Shown here: positions 1 through 9,400 of the stretch, piece after piece
Numbering within the stretch: position 1 is the stretch's first letter
How the letters are laid out: each line of letters opens with the position of its first letter
Assembly (NCBI RefSeq): GCF_036013915.1
Contig: NZ_CP107899.1
Location: 6,538,001 to 6,602,000, forward strand
DNA from: Streptomyces sp. NBC_00464
Lineage (GTDB): Bacteria > Actinomycetota > Actinomycetes > Streptomycetales > Streptomycetaceae
Direction: 5' to 3'
DNA length: 64,000 nt
The notes under the pieces: model-generated
Told to the model about the DNA's origin: nothing
Databases searched by the model: none
Seen by the model: the letters and a program-made list of their open reading frames with translations, nothing else
Program-made: the position numbers and the translations under genes

Positions 1-789
1 CCGATCCTGGAGTCGGTCGGGTGCACCGACGGCCAGAAGAAGCAGGCGAACGGTCGTCCCTGCGCCGAGATGACGGTGAACGGTCTGGTCGCTCCGTTCT
101 CCATCGCCCTCAAGGTCTCCCTCATGGCGGGTGTGCTGTTCTCCACTCCCGTCTGGCTCTACCAGCTCTGGGCGTTCCTGGCCCCGGGTCTTCACAAGAA
201 CGAGAAGAAGTACGCGCTGAGCTTCGTCGGCGCCGGCGTGCCGCTGTTCTGCGTCGGAGCTGCGCTCGCGTACATCCTGATGCCCCAGACCGCGGCGGTG
301 CTGCTCGACTTCACCCCGGACAACACGACGAACCTGCTGCCCGTCGACGACTACCTCGACATCGTCACGCGCATGGTGATCGTGTTCGGTCTCGCCTTCG
401 AGCTGCCTCTCCTGCTCGTCCTGCTGAACTTCACCGGCGTCCTCACAGCCAAGCGGCTCGGGTCCTGGTGGCGCGCGATGATCATGGGCATCACGGTCTT
501 CGCCGCAGTCGCCACCCCCACCGGTGACCCGCTGACGATGGTGGTACTGGCCGCGCCGATCGTGCTGCTCTACTTCCTCGCGCTCGGTATCTGCATCGTC
601 AACGACCGGCGGAGGCGTCGCGAGAACCCCGACGCCGACCTCGACGACGACGAGGCCTCGGACCTGGATCTCACGCCTGAGGACATCGGCGACATGGAGA
701 ACGTGTCGGCTTCGCTGCCCGCACAGGCCGACGGGGAACAGGACGGCGGACGATCGATCCGGCGAGACGGTTACGACGACATCACCTGA
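1..789 (+). CDS. tatC: Sec-independent protein translocase TatC (5' end missing)
   Basis: Membrane core of the twin-arginine translocase; with TatA/TatB it recognises the RR signal and moves folded proteins across the membrane. The reading frame is open from base 1, so the N-terminus lies outside the window; 262 residues are visible. Several hydrophobic helices can be read, beginning near KVSLMAGVLFSTPVWLYQLW and ending with a helix that contains IVLLYFLALGI, and the segment VFAAVATPTGDP is typical of TatC. The C-terminal tail of about 65 residues is acidic and low-complexity, as in other actinobacterial TatC proteins. A lipid kinase follows 18 bases downstream, probably from its own promoter. 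Confidence 0.95.
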   Translation, partial: PILESVGCTDGQKKQANGRPCAEMTVNGLVAPFSIALKVSLMAGVLFSTPVWLYQLWAFLAPGLHKNEKKYALSFVGAGVPLFCVGAALAYILMPQTAAVLLDFTPDNTTNLLPVDDYLDIVTRMVIVFGLAFELPLLLVLLNFTGVLTAKRLGSWWRAMIMGITVFAAVATPTGDPLTMVVLAAPIVLLYFLALGICIVNDRRRRRENPDADLDDDEASDLDLTPEDIGDMENVSASLPAQADGEQDGGRSIRRDGYDDIT

Positions 790-800
790 CCTTGTAAGGT
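771..800 (+). promoter_or_regulatory. Candidate promoter giving a leaderless dagK-like mRNA
   Basis: TTACGA (771-776), an 18-base spacer and TAAGGT (795-800) resemble a housekeeping promoter. The GTG start at 808 is 7 bases after the -10 box, where transcription would begin, so the message would be leaderless. No Shine-Dalgarno sequence fits this start. Confidence 0.4.
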
Positions 801-807
801 CCCCCGG

Positions 808-1716
808 GTGACCAGCGAGATCACCCTTTTCGTCAATCCCACCGCAGGACGCGGCCGGGGCGCGCACGCCGCGCAGCCGGCCGCTTCCGCGTTGCGGGAC
901 GCCGGATTCTCCGTCCGTACGGTGCTCGGTGAGGACGCCGACGACGCGTTGCGGCGGGCCCGCGAGGCGGTGGCCGCGGGGACGGGCGCGCTCATAGCCG
1001 TCGGCGGCGACGGGATGATGTCCCTCGCCCTCCAGGCGGTCGCCGGGACCCCGACCCCGCTCGGTGTCGTCGCCGTCGGTACGGGCAACGACTTCGCCCG
1101 CGCTCTCGGCATGCCGATACGGGACCCCGCGGCGGCGGGCCGGCTGGCCGCCGAAGCGCTCAAGGGCGGTGCCGTCCGCGAGATCGACCTCGGCAGGGTC
1201 GGCGAGCGCTGGTTCGGTTCCGTGCTCGCCTCCGGCTTCGACTCCCGCGTCAACGACCGCGGCAACCGGATGCGCTGGGTCGGCGGCCGGTTCAAGTACG
1301 ACCTGGCGATCCTCGCCGAACTCGCCGCCTTCAAGCCCATCACGTACCGCATGAGTCTGGACGGCGGACCGGTCCGGGAGATCGAGGCGACGCTCATCGC
1401 CGTCGGCAACGGCTCGACCTATGGTGGCGGCATGCGGATCTGTGCGGACGCCGTCATGGACGACGGCCTCTTCGACGTGACCGTCGTCGGCGACTGCAGC
1501 CGCACCACCCTCCTCAAGGTGTTCCCCAAGGTCTACAGGGGAACGCACCTCGGCCACCCCGTCGTCACCGTGCACCGGGTCTCCTCCATCGCACTGGAGG
1601 CGGTCGGCGTCACCGCGTACGCGGACGGTGAGCCGCTCGGCTCGCTGCCACTGACCGCCACCTGTGTACCGCGTGCGGCACGGGTGCTGGGGGCGGGTTC
1701 TCCCACGGGGACTTAA
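808..1716 (+). CDS. Diacylglycerol kinase family lipid kinase
   Basis: Predicted cytoplasmic, membrane-associated kinase of the DAGK_cat / YegS-like superfamily, phosphorylating diacylglycerol or a related lipid with ATP. At 302 residues it has the usual length. The N-terminus TLFVNPTAGRGRG and the nucleotide-binding GGDGMMSLALQAV, followed by GTGNDFARALGMP, are the diagnostic motifs; the C-terminal half has the beta-sandwich signature FDVTVVGDCSR and ADGEPLG. The GTG start is chosen because a promoter-like -10 ends 7 bases before it. The substrate cannot be told from sequence; sphingoid or other lipid substrates are possible. It lies between tatC and helY in the same direction. Confidence 0.88.
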   Translation: MTSEITLFVNPTAGRGRGAHAAQPAASALRDAGFSVRTVLGEDADDALRRAREAVAAGTGALIAVGGDGMMSLALQAVAGTPTPLGVVAVGTGNDFARALGMPIRDPAAAGRLAAEALKGGAVREIDLGRVGERWFGSVLASGFDSRVNDRGNRMRWVGGRFKYDLAILAELAAFKPITYRMSLDGGPVREIEATLIAVGNGSTYGGGMRICADAVMDDGLFDVTVVGDCSRTTLLKVFPKVYRGTHLGHPVVTVHRVSSIALEAVGVTAYADGEPLGSLPLTATCVPRAARVLGAGSPTGT

Positions 1717-1760
1717 AGATCGAGTGACTGTCACAGGTGCCGGGTAGGCTCGTGGACAAG

Positions 1761-4595
1761 ATGACAGAGGACCTCTCACCAGCTGAGCGATACCAGGCTT
1801 CCCGGATCCGAGCCGCCGAGCAGGCGACTGCGCTCGGACCCTTCCGCGAGATGTACGAGTTCGATCTGGACCCCTATCAGATCGAGGCCTGCAAGGCGCT
1901 GGAGGCCGGCAAGGGCGTGCTGGTCGCGGCCCCGACCGGTTCGGGCAAGACGATCGTCGGCGAGTTCGCCGTGCATCTGGCGCTGGCCCAGGGCCGCAAG
2001 TGCTTCTACACCACGCCGATCAAGGCCCTGTCCAACCAGAAGTTCGCCGACCTGGTCAAGCGGTACGGCGCGGACAAGGTCGGCCTGCTGACCGGGGACA
2101 ACAGCGTCAACGCCGACGCACCGGTGGTCGTCATGACCACCGAGGTGCTGAGGAACATGCTGTATGCGGGCTCCCAGGCGCTGAACGGCCTCGGTTACGT
2201 GGTGATGGACGAGGTGCACTACCTCTCCGACCGCTTCCGGGGCGCTGTGTGGGAGGAAGTGATCATTCACCTCCCCGAATCCGTCACCCTGGTGTCGCTG
2301 TCGGCGACCGTGTCCAACGCCGAGGAGTTCGGCGACTGGCTGGACACCGTACGGGGCGACACCCAGGTGATCGTCTCCGAGCACCGGCCGGTGCCGCTCT
2401 GGCAGCATGTGCTGGCCGGCCGCCGGATGTACGACCTCTTCGAGGAGGAGAGCGACCACGGCGGCCGCGGGTCCGGGCGCCGTGAGGTCAACCCCGACCT
2501 GGTCCGGCTCGCCCGCATGGAGAACCAGCGCGGATACAACCCGCGTGAACGCCGGCGCGGGAAGATGGTGCGCGAGGCGGACCGCGAGCGCGAGCGGCGC
2601 CAGCGCAGCCGCATCTGGACACCGTCGCGGGCCGAGGTCATCGACCGGCTGGACGCCGAGGGACTGCTGCCCGCCATCACGTTCATCTTCAGCAGGGCCG
2701 GCTGCGAGGCCGCCGTGCAGCAGTGCCTGCACGCCGGACTGCGGCTCAACGACGAGGACAAGCGCCGGCTGGTCCGGGAGATCGTCGAGCAGCGCACGGC
2801 GTCCATCCCCGCCGAGGACCTGCACGTCCTCGGCTACTACGAATGGCTCGAAGGCCTGGAGCGGGGCATCGCCGCGCACCACGCCGGAATGCTGCCGACC
2901 TTCAAGGAGGTCGTCGAAGAGCTCTTCGTCCGTGGCCTCGTGAAGGCGGTCTTCGCGACGGAGACCCTCGCGCTCGGCATCAACATGCCCGCACGCTCGG
3001 TGGTCCTGGAGAAGCTCGTCAAGTGGAACGGCGAGCAGCATGCCGACATCACGCCCGGCGAGTACACCCAGCTGACCGGCCGCGCCGGCCGCCGCGGCAT
3101 CGACGTCGAGGGCCACGCGGTGGTGCTCTGGCAGCGCGGCATGGACCCGGGCGCGCTGGCCGGACTCGCGGGCACGCGTACGTATCCGCTGCGCTCCAGC
3201 TTCCGCCCCTCGTACAACATGGCCGTCAACCTGGTGCAGCAGTTCGGGAAGCACCGGTCGCGTGAGCTGCTGGAGACCTCCTTCGCCCAGTTCCAGGCGG
3301 ACCGCTCGGTGGTCGGGATCTCCCGCCAGGTCCAGAAGAACGAGGAGGGCCTGGAGGGCTACAAGGAGGGAATGACCTGCCACCTCGGCGACTTCGAGGA
3401 GTACGCGCGGCTGCGCCGCGACCTCAAGGACCGGGAGACGGAGCTCGCCAAGCAGGGCGCCTCGCAGCGGCGGGCCGCGGCGGCGGCGTCCCTGGAGAAG
3501 CTCAAGCCGGGCGACGTCATTCATGTGCCGACCGGCAAGTTCGCAGGGCTGGCGCTCGTTCTGGATCCCGGGCTGCCTGCCGGGCGGACCAACGGACACG
3601 GGCATCGGGGGATGGAGTACCACGACGGGCCGCGGCCGTTGGTGCTGACGGCTGAGCGCCAGGTGAAGCGGCTGGCCTCGATCGACTTCCCGGTGCCGGT
3701 GGAGGCACTGGAGCGGATGCGGGTCCCGAAGTCGTTCAACGCGCGCTCTCCGCAGTCGCGCCGCGATCTGGCGTCCGCGCTGCGGACCAAGGCCGGGCAC
3801 CTCGTGCCGGACCGGCACCGCCGCGAGCGTGCCGCCGCCGCCGACGACCGCGAGATCGCGCGCTACCGGGCCGAGTTGCGCGCCCACCCCTGCCACGGGT
3901 GCGACGAGCGCGAGGACCATGCGCGGTGGGCCGAGCGGTATCACCGGCTGCAGCGGGACACCCAGCAGCTGGAGCGCCGCATCGAGGGGCGGACGAACAC
4001 GATCGCCCGCACCTTCGACCGGATCGTGGCCCTGCTCACCGAGCTCGACTATCTGCGGGGCAGCGAGGTCACCGAGCACGGGCGGCGGCTGGCCCGGCTG
4101 TACGGCGAGCTGGACCTGCTGGCGAGCGAGTGCCTGCGGGCGGGTGTGTGGGAGGGCCTCAACCCTGCCGAACTCGCCGCGTGTGTCTCGGCGTTGGTGT
4201 ACGAGGCGCGGCAGTCGGACGACGCGGTGGCGCCGAAGCTGCCGTCCGGGCCGGCGAAGACCGCGATGGGCGAGATGGTCCGGATCTGGGGGCGGCTCGA
4301 CGCCCTGGAGGAGGACTTCAAGATCAATCAGGCGGAGGGGGTCGGGCAGCGCGAGCCCGATCTCGGATTCGCCTGGGCGGTGTACATGTGGGCGTCCGGG
4401 CGGACGCTGGACGAGGTGCTGCGCGAGGCGGAGATGCCGGCGGGGGACTTCGTGCGGTGGTGCAAGCAGGTGATCGACGTGCTGGGGCAGGTGGCTGCGG
4501 CGGCTCCGCGTGAGGGGAGTTCGGTGGGGCGGAATGCGCGGAAGGCGGTTGATGAGGTGTTGCGGGGGGTGGTGGCCTACAGCTCTGTGGGCTGA
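1761..4595 (+). CDS. helY: Ski2/HelY-like DEAD/DEAH-box RNA helicase
   Basis: Large superfamily 2 helicase, related to eukaryotic Ski2/Mtr4 and mycobacterial HelY, presumably acting in RNA unwinding or decay. Motif I AAPTGSGKT lies near residue 55, motif II is DEVH in VMDEVHYLSDRFRG, motif III is SLSATVSN, and motif VI is QLTGRAGRRG. A C-terminal DSHCT-type region extends from about residue 760 to 930. The ATG at 1761 (944 residues) is preferred over the GTG at 1737 because a TAGGCT -10-like hexamer (1745-1750) sits between them; the longer start would add eight residues. The gene is convergent with the allophanate hydrolase gene. Confidence 0.9.
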   Translation: MTEDLSPAERYQASRIRAAEQATALGPFREMYEFDLDPYQIEACKALEAGKGVLVAAPTGSGKTIVGEFAVHLALAQGRKCFYTTPIKALSNQKFADLVKRYGADKVGLLTGDNSVNADAPVVVMTTEVLRNMLYAGSQALNGLGYVVMDEVHYLSDRFRGAVWEEVIIHLPESVTLVSLSATVSNAEEFGDWLDTVRGDTQVIVSEHRPVPLWQHVLAGRRMYDLFEEESDHGGRGSGRREVNPDLVRLARMENQRGYNPRERRRGKMVREADRERERRQRSRIWTPSRAEVIDRLDAEGLLPAITFIFSRAGCEAAVQQCLHAGLRLNDEDKRRLVREIVEQRTASIPAEDLHVLGYYEWLEGLERGIAAHHAGMLPTFKEVVEELFVRGLVKAVFATETLALGINMPARSVVLEKLVKWNGEQHADITPGEYTQLTGRAGRRGIDVEGHAVVLWQRGMDPGALAGLAGTRTYPLRSSFRPSYNMAVNLVQQFGKHRSRELLETSFAQFQADRSVVGISRQVQKNEEGLEGYKEGMTCHLGDFEEYARLRRDLKDRETELAKQGASQRRAAAAASLEKLKPGDVIHVPTGKFAGLALVLDPGLPAGRTNGHGHRGMEYHDGPRPLVLTAERQVKRLASIDFPVPVEALERMRVPKSFNARSPQSRRDLASALRTKAGHLVPDRHRRERAAAADDREIARYRAELRAHPCHGCDEREDHARWAERYHRLQRDTQQLERRIEGRTNTIARTFDRIVALLTELDYLRGSEVTEHGRRLARLYGELDLLASECLRAGVWEGLNPAELAACVSALVYEARQSDDAVAPKLPSGPAKTAMGEMVRIWGRLDALEEDFKINQAEGVGQREPDLGFAWAVYMWASGRTLDEVLREAEMPAGDFVRWCKQVIDVLGQVAAAAPREGSSVGRNARKAVDEVLRGVVAYSSVG

Positions 4596-4644
4596 GGCGC
4601 AGTGCGGAGCGGTGGGCGGGGTGGTGTGTGGGTGCGTCGCCTGC

Positions 4645-4714
4645 GGCGGGCCTTGTCCCCTCCCCGCCCCTTCCCGTAACCGGGGGCTCCGCCCCCGGAC
4701 CCCCGCTCCTCAAA
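4645..4714. repeat. Streptomyces intergenic GC-rich element with terminator hairpin
   Basis: A C-rich tract followed by CCGGGGGC (4680-4687), loop TCC and GCCCCCGG (4691-4698), then CCCCCGCTCCTCAAACGCCGG. This type of sequence occurs many times between genes in Streptomyces genomes (from memory). It lies between convergent helY and the allophanate hydrolase gene and can act as a bidirectional terminator. The stop codon of the hydrolase (complement of TCA at 4710-4712) lies inside it. Confidence 0.6.
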
Positions 4715-6464
4715 CGCCGGAGGGGCTGGGTTGTGCCCCGGAGGGGCTGGAAGGTACGCCGGAGGGGCTGGGTTGTGCCCCGGAAGGGCTGGCAGGTACG
4801 CCGGACGGGCCGAGTGGGTTGCTGGACCTGTATGCGCGCCAGCCGCCGTGCCCCGTGATGTCCTCCGCGCCCTTCACCGCGTACGGCTCGCAGAGGAAGC
4901 CCGTAGCCGTCGTGCCGTCCGACAGGTCCACCCGGCCCAGCACCATGGGGTGCGGGAGGGCTGCCGTGAGGGTGCCCAGGCCCTCGGCCGGGAGTTCCCA
5001 GATTTCCGTTTCGATGGCCGCGCCTCCCTCGTCCGTGCGGACCAGGCCCGGCTTGGGCGGCGTTGTCGCCAGGGCGTGCAGGCGGTAGACGGGGGCCGTT
5101 GTCGTCGTACGGATCAGGCGGGCGCCCAGGAGAAGGAGTTGCGGGTTGAGCGGCTCGCCGGTCAGGTGGGCGCCCGCCACCGCGAGGTGGACGGGCGGGG
5201 TCAGCAGGGCGGCGATCCGGGTCAGGCGCTCGTCCGTGTGGGCGGGGCCGATCAGCATCACGCCGAACGGCAGGCCGGCCACCTCGCCCGCCGGAGCGGC
5301 CACCGCGCACAGGCCGAACAGATTGGTGGAGTTGGTGAACCGGCCGAGCCGGGCGTTCGCGCCCAGCGGGTCGGCCGCCACCTCCGCGAGCGTGGGGTGG
5401 CCGGGTGTCGTGGGGAGCAGCAGGGCGTCCGCGTCGCCCAGTGCGGCCTCGGCCGCGGCGCGGAGCCGCTCCAGCCGGTCCCGGTCCGCGAACAGGCGGT
5501 GTGCGGGGATGTCCCGGGCCGCGGTGATGATGCCCGCCACCGTGGGGTCCAGGTCCGGGGGCCCGCTGTCGACGAACGCTCCCACCGCGGTGTAGCGCTC
5601 CGCGACGAACGCCCCCGCGTAGAGCATGGCCGCCGCCTCCGTGAACGGGGTCAGGTCGACGGGAAGCAGGACGGCGCCCGCCGCGCGGAGGCGGGCCGTC
5701 GTCGATGCGTAGGCATCAGCCCAGCCCGGGTCCAGTTCACCCAGTTGTTCCGTGGACGGCACCGCGATCCGCCACGGGCCCGGGACGCGGGCGGGGACGG
5801 GGCGGGCGGTGGCCGAGGTCATCAGGGCGAGCGCCGACTCCGCCTCGGGGAGCGTACGGGCGAAGACGGTGACGCAGTCCAGGCTCGCGCAGGCGGGGAC
5901 CACTCCGTCCCCCGGGACGAGACCGCGCGTCGGCTTCAGGCCCACGATCCCGTTGAACGCCGCCGGGACCCGGCCCGAGCCCGCCGTGTCCGTGCCGAGC
6001 GCCAGGTCCGCGATGCCGAGCGCGACGGCGACCGCCGAACCCGAGCTGGAACCGCCGCTGATGCGGTCGGGGGCATGGGCGCTGCGGACCGCACCGTACG
6101 GGGAGCGGGTGCCGACCAGGCCCGTGGCGAACTGGTCGAGATTCGTCGTACCGATCACCAGCGCCCCGGCGGCCCGGAGCCGCGCCACGACGGGGGCGTC
6201 CGCGGCGGGTTCGTACGCGTAGGAGGGGCAGCCCGCCGTGGTGGGCAGGCCGGCCACGTCGATGTTGCCCTTGACGGCGAGCAGCCGGCCCGCCAGAGGG
6301 AGGAACTCGCCCGCTGCCAGGCGGGTTTCGAGGGCGTGGGCCTCCTCCTCCAGGTCGGCCTGCGGGCGCAGACCGATCCAGATCTCCGGGCGGTCCACCG
6401 CCTCGATGCGGGCGTACGCGGCGCGGACCCGGGCGAGAGTGGAAGTGGGAGTGGGAATGGACAT
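4710..6464 (-). CDS. atzF: Allophanate hydrolase (amidase-signature enzyme)
   Basis: Hydrolyses allophanate to ammonia and carbon dioxide, the last step of carboxylase-based urea or guanidine degradation. Amidase-signature residues are visible: Lys65 in LAVKGNIDVAG, the Ser cluster in ISGGSSSGSA near 139-141, and nucleophile Ser163 in GTDTAGSGR. A C-terminal AtzF-type domain runs from about 450 to 545. The last 32 residues or so (PSGVPASPSGAQPSPSG and its repeat) are low-complexity and encoded by tandem repeats derived from the neighbouring intergenic element, so the original stop appears lost. It is last in a four-gene operon, 11 bases after the carboxylase. Confidence 0.9.
   Translation of the reverse strand: MSIPTPTSTLARVRAAYARIEAVDRPEIWIGLRPQADLEEEAHALETRLAAGEFLPLAGRLLAVKGNIDVAGLPTTAGCPSYAYEPAADAPVVARLRAAGALVIGTTNLDQFATGLVGTRSPYGAVRSAHAPDRISGGSSSGSAVAVALGIADLALGTDTAGSGRVPAAFNGIVGLKPTRGLVPGDGVVPACASLDCVTVFARTLPEAESALALMTSATARPVPARVPGPWRIAVPSTEQLGELDPGWADAYASTTARLRAAGAVLLPVDLTPFTEAAAMLYAGAFVAERYTAVGAFVDSGPPDLDPTVAGIITAARDIPAHRLFADRDRLERLRAAAEAALGDADALLLPTTPGHPTLAEVAADPLGANARLGRFTNSTNLFGLCAVAAPAGEVAGLPFGVMLIGPAHTDERLTRIAALLTPPVHLAVAGAHLTGEPLNPQLLLLGARLIRTTTTAPVYRLHALATTPPKPGLVRTDEGGAAIETEIWELPAEGLGTLTAALPHPMVLGRVDLSDGTTATGFLCEPYAVKGAEDITGHGGWRAYRSSNPLGPSGVPASPSGAQPSPSGVPSSPSGAQPSPSGV
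4715..4798. repeat. Two tandem 42-bp repeats inside the atzF-like 3' end
   Basis: Unit 1 is 4715-4756 and unit 2 is 4757-4798, differing at only a few positions; a third partial unit begins at 4799. Each unit contains two copies of a CCGGAGGGGCTGG-like core, the core of the intergenic element next to it. On the minus strand each unit encodes 14 residues, giving a repeated Pro-Ser-Gly-Ala-Gln tail. Confidence 0.85.
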
Positions 6465-6475
6465 CGGGGTGCTCC

Positions 6476-9400
6476 TCAGTTCGTGGGGGTGGGCGGGGCC
6501 AGGGTCACCAGAGCCGTGCCCGCCTCGACCTGTGCGCCCGGCCGGGTGAGGATCCGTTCCACCACGCCGTCCGCCGGGGCGTGCACCCGGGACTCCATCT
6601 TCATCGCCTCCAGCGCCAGCAGCGGCTGACCTGCCGTCACCGTGTCGCCCTCGGCCACATTGAGCTGCCAGACCGATGCCGCGAACTCGGCCTCCACCAG
6701 GTGGCCGCCCGCCGGCACCGTCACCTCGGTGGCAGGCGGCGCCGGTGCCTCGGCGGCGTCGGCCCGTGCGAACTCACCCGCGGCCTCCCACGCGTCGCGC
6801 TCGGCGGCGAAGGCCGTGCCCTGGCGGGTACGGAAGGCGGCGATCGACTCCGCGTTCCGGCCCAGGAACTCCTCGTACCGCGCCAGTGAGAACTCGCCCT
6901 CCTCGATCCGCGGGACGAAGCGGCCGGAGATGATGTCCGCGCGCAGCTCCAGGAGTTCGTCCGCGTCCACCGGATACCACTTGATGCGGTCGAAGAAGCG
7001 GAGCAGCCACGGCGAGCCCGGCTCGAACGCGCCGCGCTGCTGCCAGCCGGACCAGACCTGGGTGGTACGGCCGACGAACTGATAGCCGCCCGGCCCCTCC
7101 ATGCCGTAGATGCAGAGGTAGGCACCGCCGATGCCGACGGAGTTTTCCGCGGTCCAGGTGCGAGCCGGGTTGTACTTGGTGGTGACGAGGCGGTGGCGCG
7201 GGTCCAGCGGGGTGGCCACCGGGGCGCCGAGGTAGACGTCTCCCAGTCCCATCACCAGGTACTCGGCGTCGAACACCGTGCGGTACACGTCGTCGACCGA
7301 GTCCAGACCGTTGACCCGGCGGATGAACTCGATGTTCCACGGACACCACGGCGCGTCGTCCCGGACCCCGGCCATGTAGCGGGCGATGGCCTCGCGGGTC
7401 GCCGGATCGTCCCAGGAGAGCGGGAGATGCACGGTGCGGGAGGGGACGGTCAGGGCGTCGGTGGGCGGGAGTGCGGCCTCGGTGCGGTGGAGCACGTCGA
7501 GGAGGTCGGTCTGGGCGAGGACGGTGGGGTCCGTCTGGATCTGGAGCGAGCGGATGCCCGGGGTCAGACCGGTGATGCCGGGGACGGCCGCGGTCGTCAG
7601 GGCTTCCATCAGGGCGTGGACGCGCATGCGGAGGGCCAGGTCGAGCTGCATCGGGCCGTACTCGACCAGGACGTTGTCGTCGCCGCTGCGGCGGTAGGTG
7701 AGGACGTCGTCGCGGTACAGGATGCCGCCGTCGGTGATTGCGGGGCGCGGCTCGCCCGTCACCGTCACGGGCCGGAAGCGGACCGTGTCACCGGGGCGCA
7801 GCTGGCCCAGCTTCCAGCGTTCGGCCGTCACCACCGTCGCCGGACAGACGAAGCCGCCCAGCGACGGACCGTCGGGCCCGAGCAGCACGGGCATGTCGCC
7901 GGTGTAGTCGACCGCGCCCACGGAGTACGGCGTGTCGTGGATGTTGGAGGGGTGCAGCCCCGCCTCGCCGCCGTCCGCCCGCGCCCAGCGAGGCTTCGGG
8001 CCGATGAGGCGGACGCCGGTGCGGGCCGAGTTGAAGTGGACCTTCCAGTCGGCCGCGTAGAAGTCGTGGATGTCCTCCTCGGTGAAGAACTCCGGCGCCG
8101 CGTGCGGGCCTTCGGCGGCGGCGATCTGCCAGGTGTCCGTGAGGCGGGGCCGCTCGGACACGGGGACGGGGAGAGCCACCGGTGCGGCGCCCCCGCCGTG
8201 CAGGACGTCGCCGGTGCGCAGGGCCCGGCCGCCGTGTCCGCCGAAACCGCCGAGCGTGAACGTGGCCGCGCTGCCCAGGAACTCCGGCACGTCCAGGCCG
8301 CCGCCGGCGAAGAGGACGTACGTGCGCAGCCCGTGTTCCGCGGGTGCGCCGATCGCGAGCTCGGCGCCCGCCGGGACGGTCAGCGGTTCCCACTGCGGGA
8401 CCGGTGAGCCGTCGAGGGTCACCGGAGCCGGGGCGCCGGTGACGCACACGGTCGTGGGACGGGTGAAGCGGAGGGTGGGGCCCTGGAGGGTGCACTCCAG
8501 GCCGGGGGCGCCCGGGGTGTTGCCGAGGGCCGTGTTGCCCAGCCGGAAGGACAGGTCGTCCATGGGGCCCGAGGGCGGTACGCCGACCTGCCAGTAGCCG
8601 GTGCGGCCCGGCCAGTCCTGCACGGTGGTGAGCGTGCCGCCGGAGACCACCTCGATGCGGGGCGTCGGGTCCTCGATCATGGCGAGCGTGGCGGTGGAGT
8701 GCGTCGCGGTACGGACCCGGTCGTCGGCCAGGGCGGCCCGGACCAGCCCGAGATTGGTCTCGATGCCGTCGATGCGGGTGGCCGCGAGCGCCGCGTCCAG
8801 CCGGGCCAGGGCCTCGGCGCGGTCGGCGCCGTACGCGATGACCTTGGCGAGCATGGGGTCGTAGGCCGTCGTCACCTGCGTCCCCGTCTCGATCCAGCTG
8901 TCCACCCGCAGGCCCTCACCCCGGGGGAAGTCGACCCGTGTCAGCAGACCCGCACCGGGGCGGTGGTCGCGGCTCGGGTCCTCGGCGTAGACGCGGGCCT
9001 CCACGGCGTGGCCGTGCGGGGCGTCCGGTTGCCGTACGACCGCGGTGTCGCCCTGGGCCAGGCGCAGCATCCACTCGACGAGGTCGACGCCGTGGATCTC
9101 CTCCGTGACCGGGTGCTCGACCTGGAGGCGGGTGTTGACTTCCAGGAAGTACGCCTCGGCACGGGCGGCGTCGTACACGAACTCGACCGTTCCGGCCGAG
9201 CGGTAGCCGACCGAGGCGCACAGTTCCCGGGCGGAGTGGGTCAGTCGGGTACGGATACGGTCGGGGAGATCCGGGGCCGGAGCCTCCTCCAGGACCTTCT
9301 GGTTGCGGCGCTGGAGCGAGCAGTCGCGGTCGCCGAACGTCACCACCCGGCCGTGCCCGTCGCCGAACACCTGCACCTCGACATGGCGGGCGTCCTCCAC

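Noticed and set aside
1776..4079. A 767-codon open frame antisense to helY
   Set aside because: Mirror of a GC-rich gene in another frame; the plus-strand protein has all helicase motifs and the antisense product is low-complexity His/Leu/Arg-rich without family resemblance.
4731..6629. Plus-strand open frame over the allophanate hydrolase
   Set aside because: The minus-strand amidase signature is intact, and the repeat origin of the start region explains the open frame.
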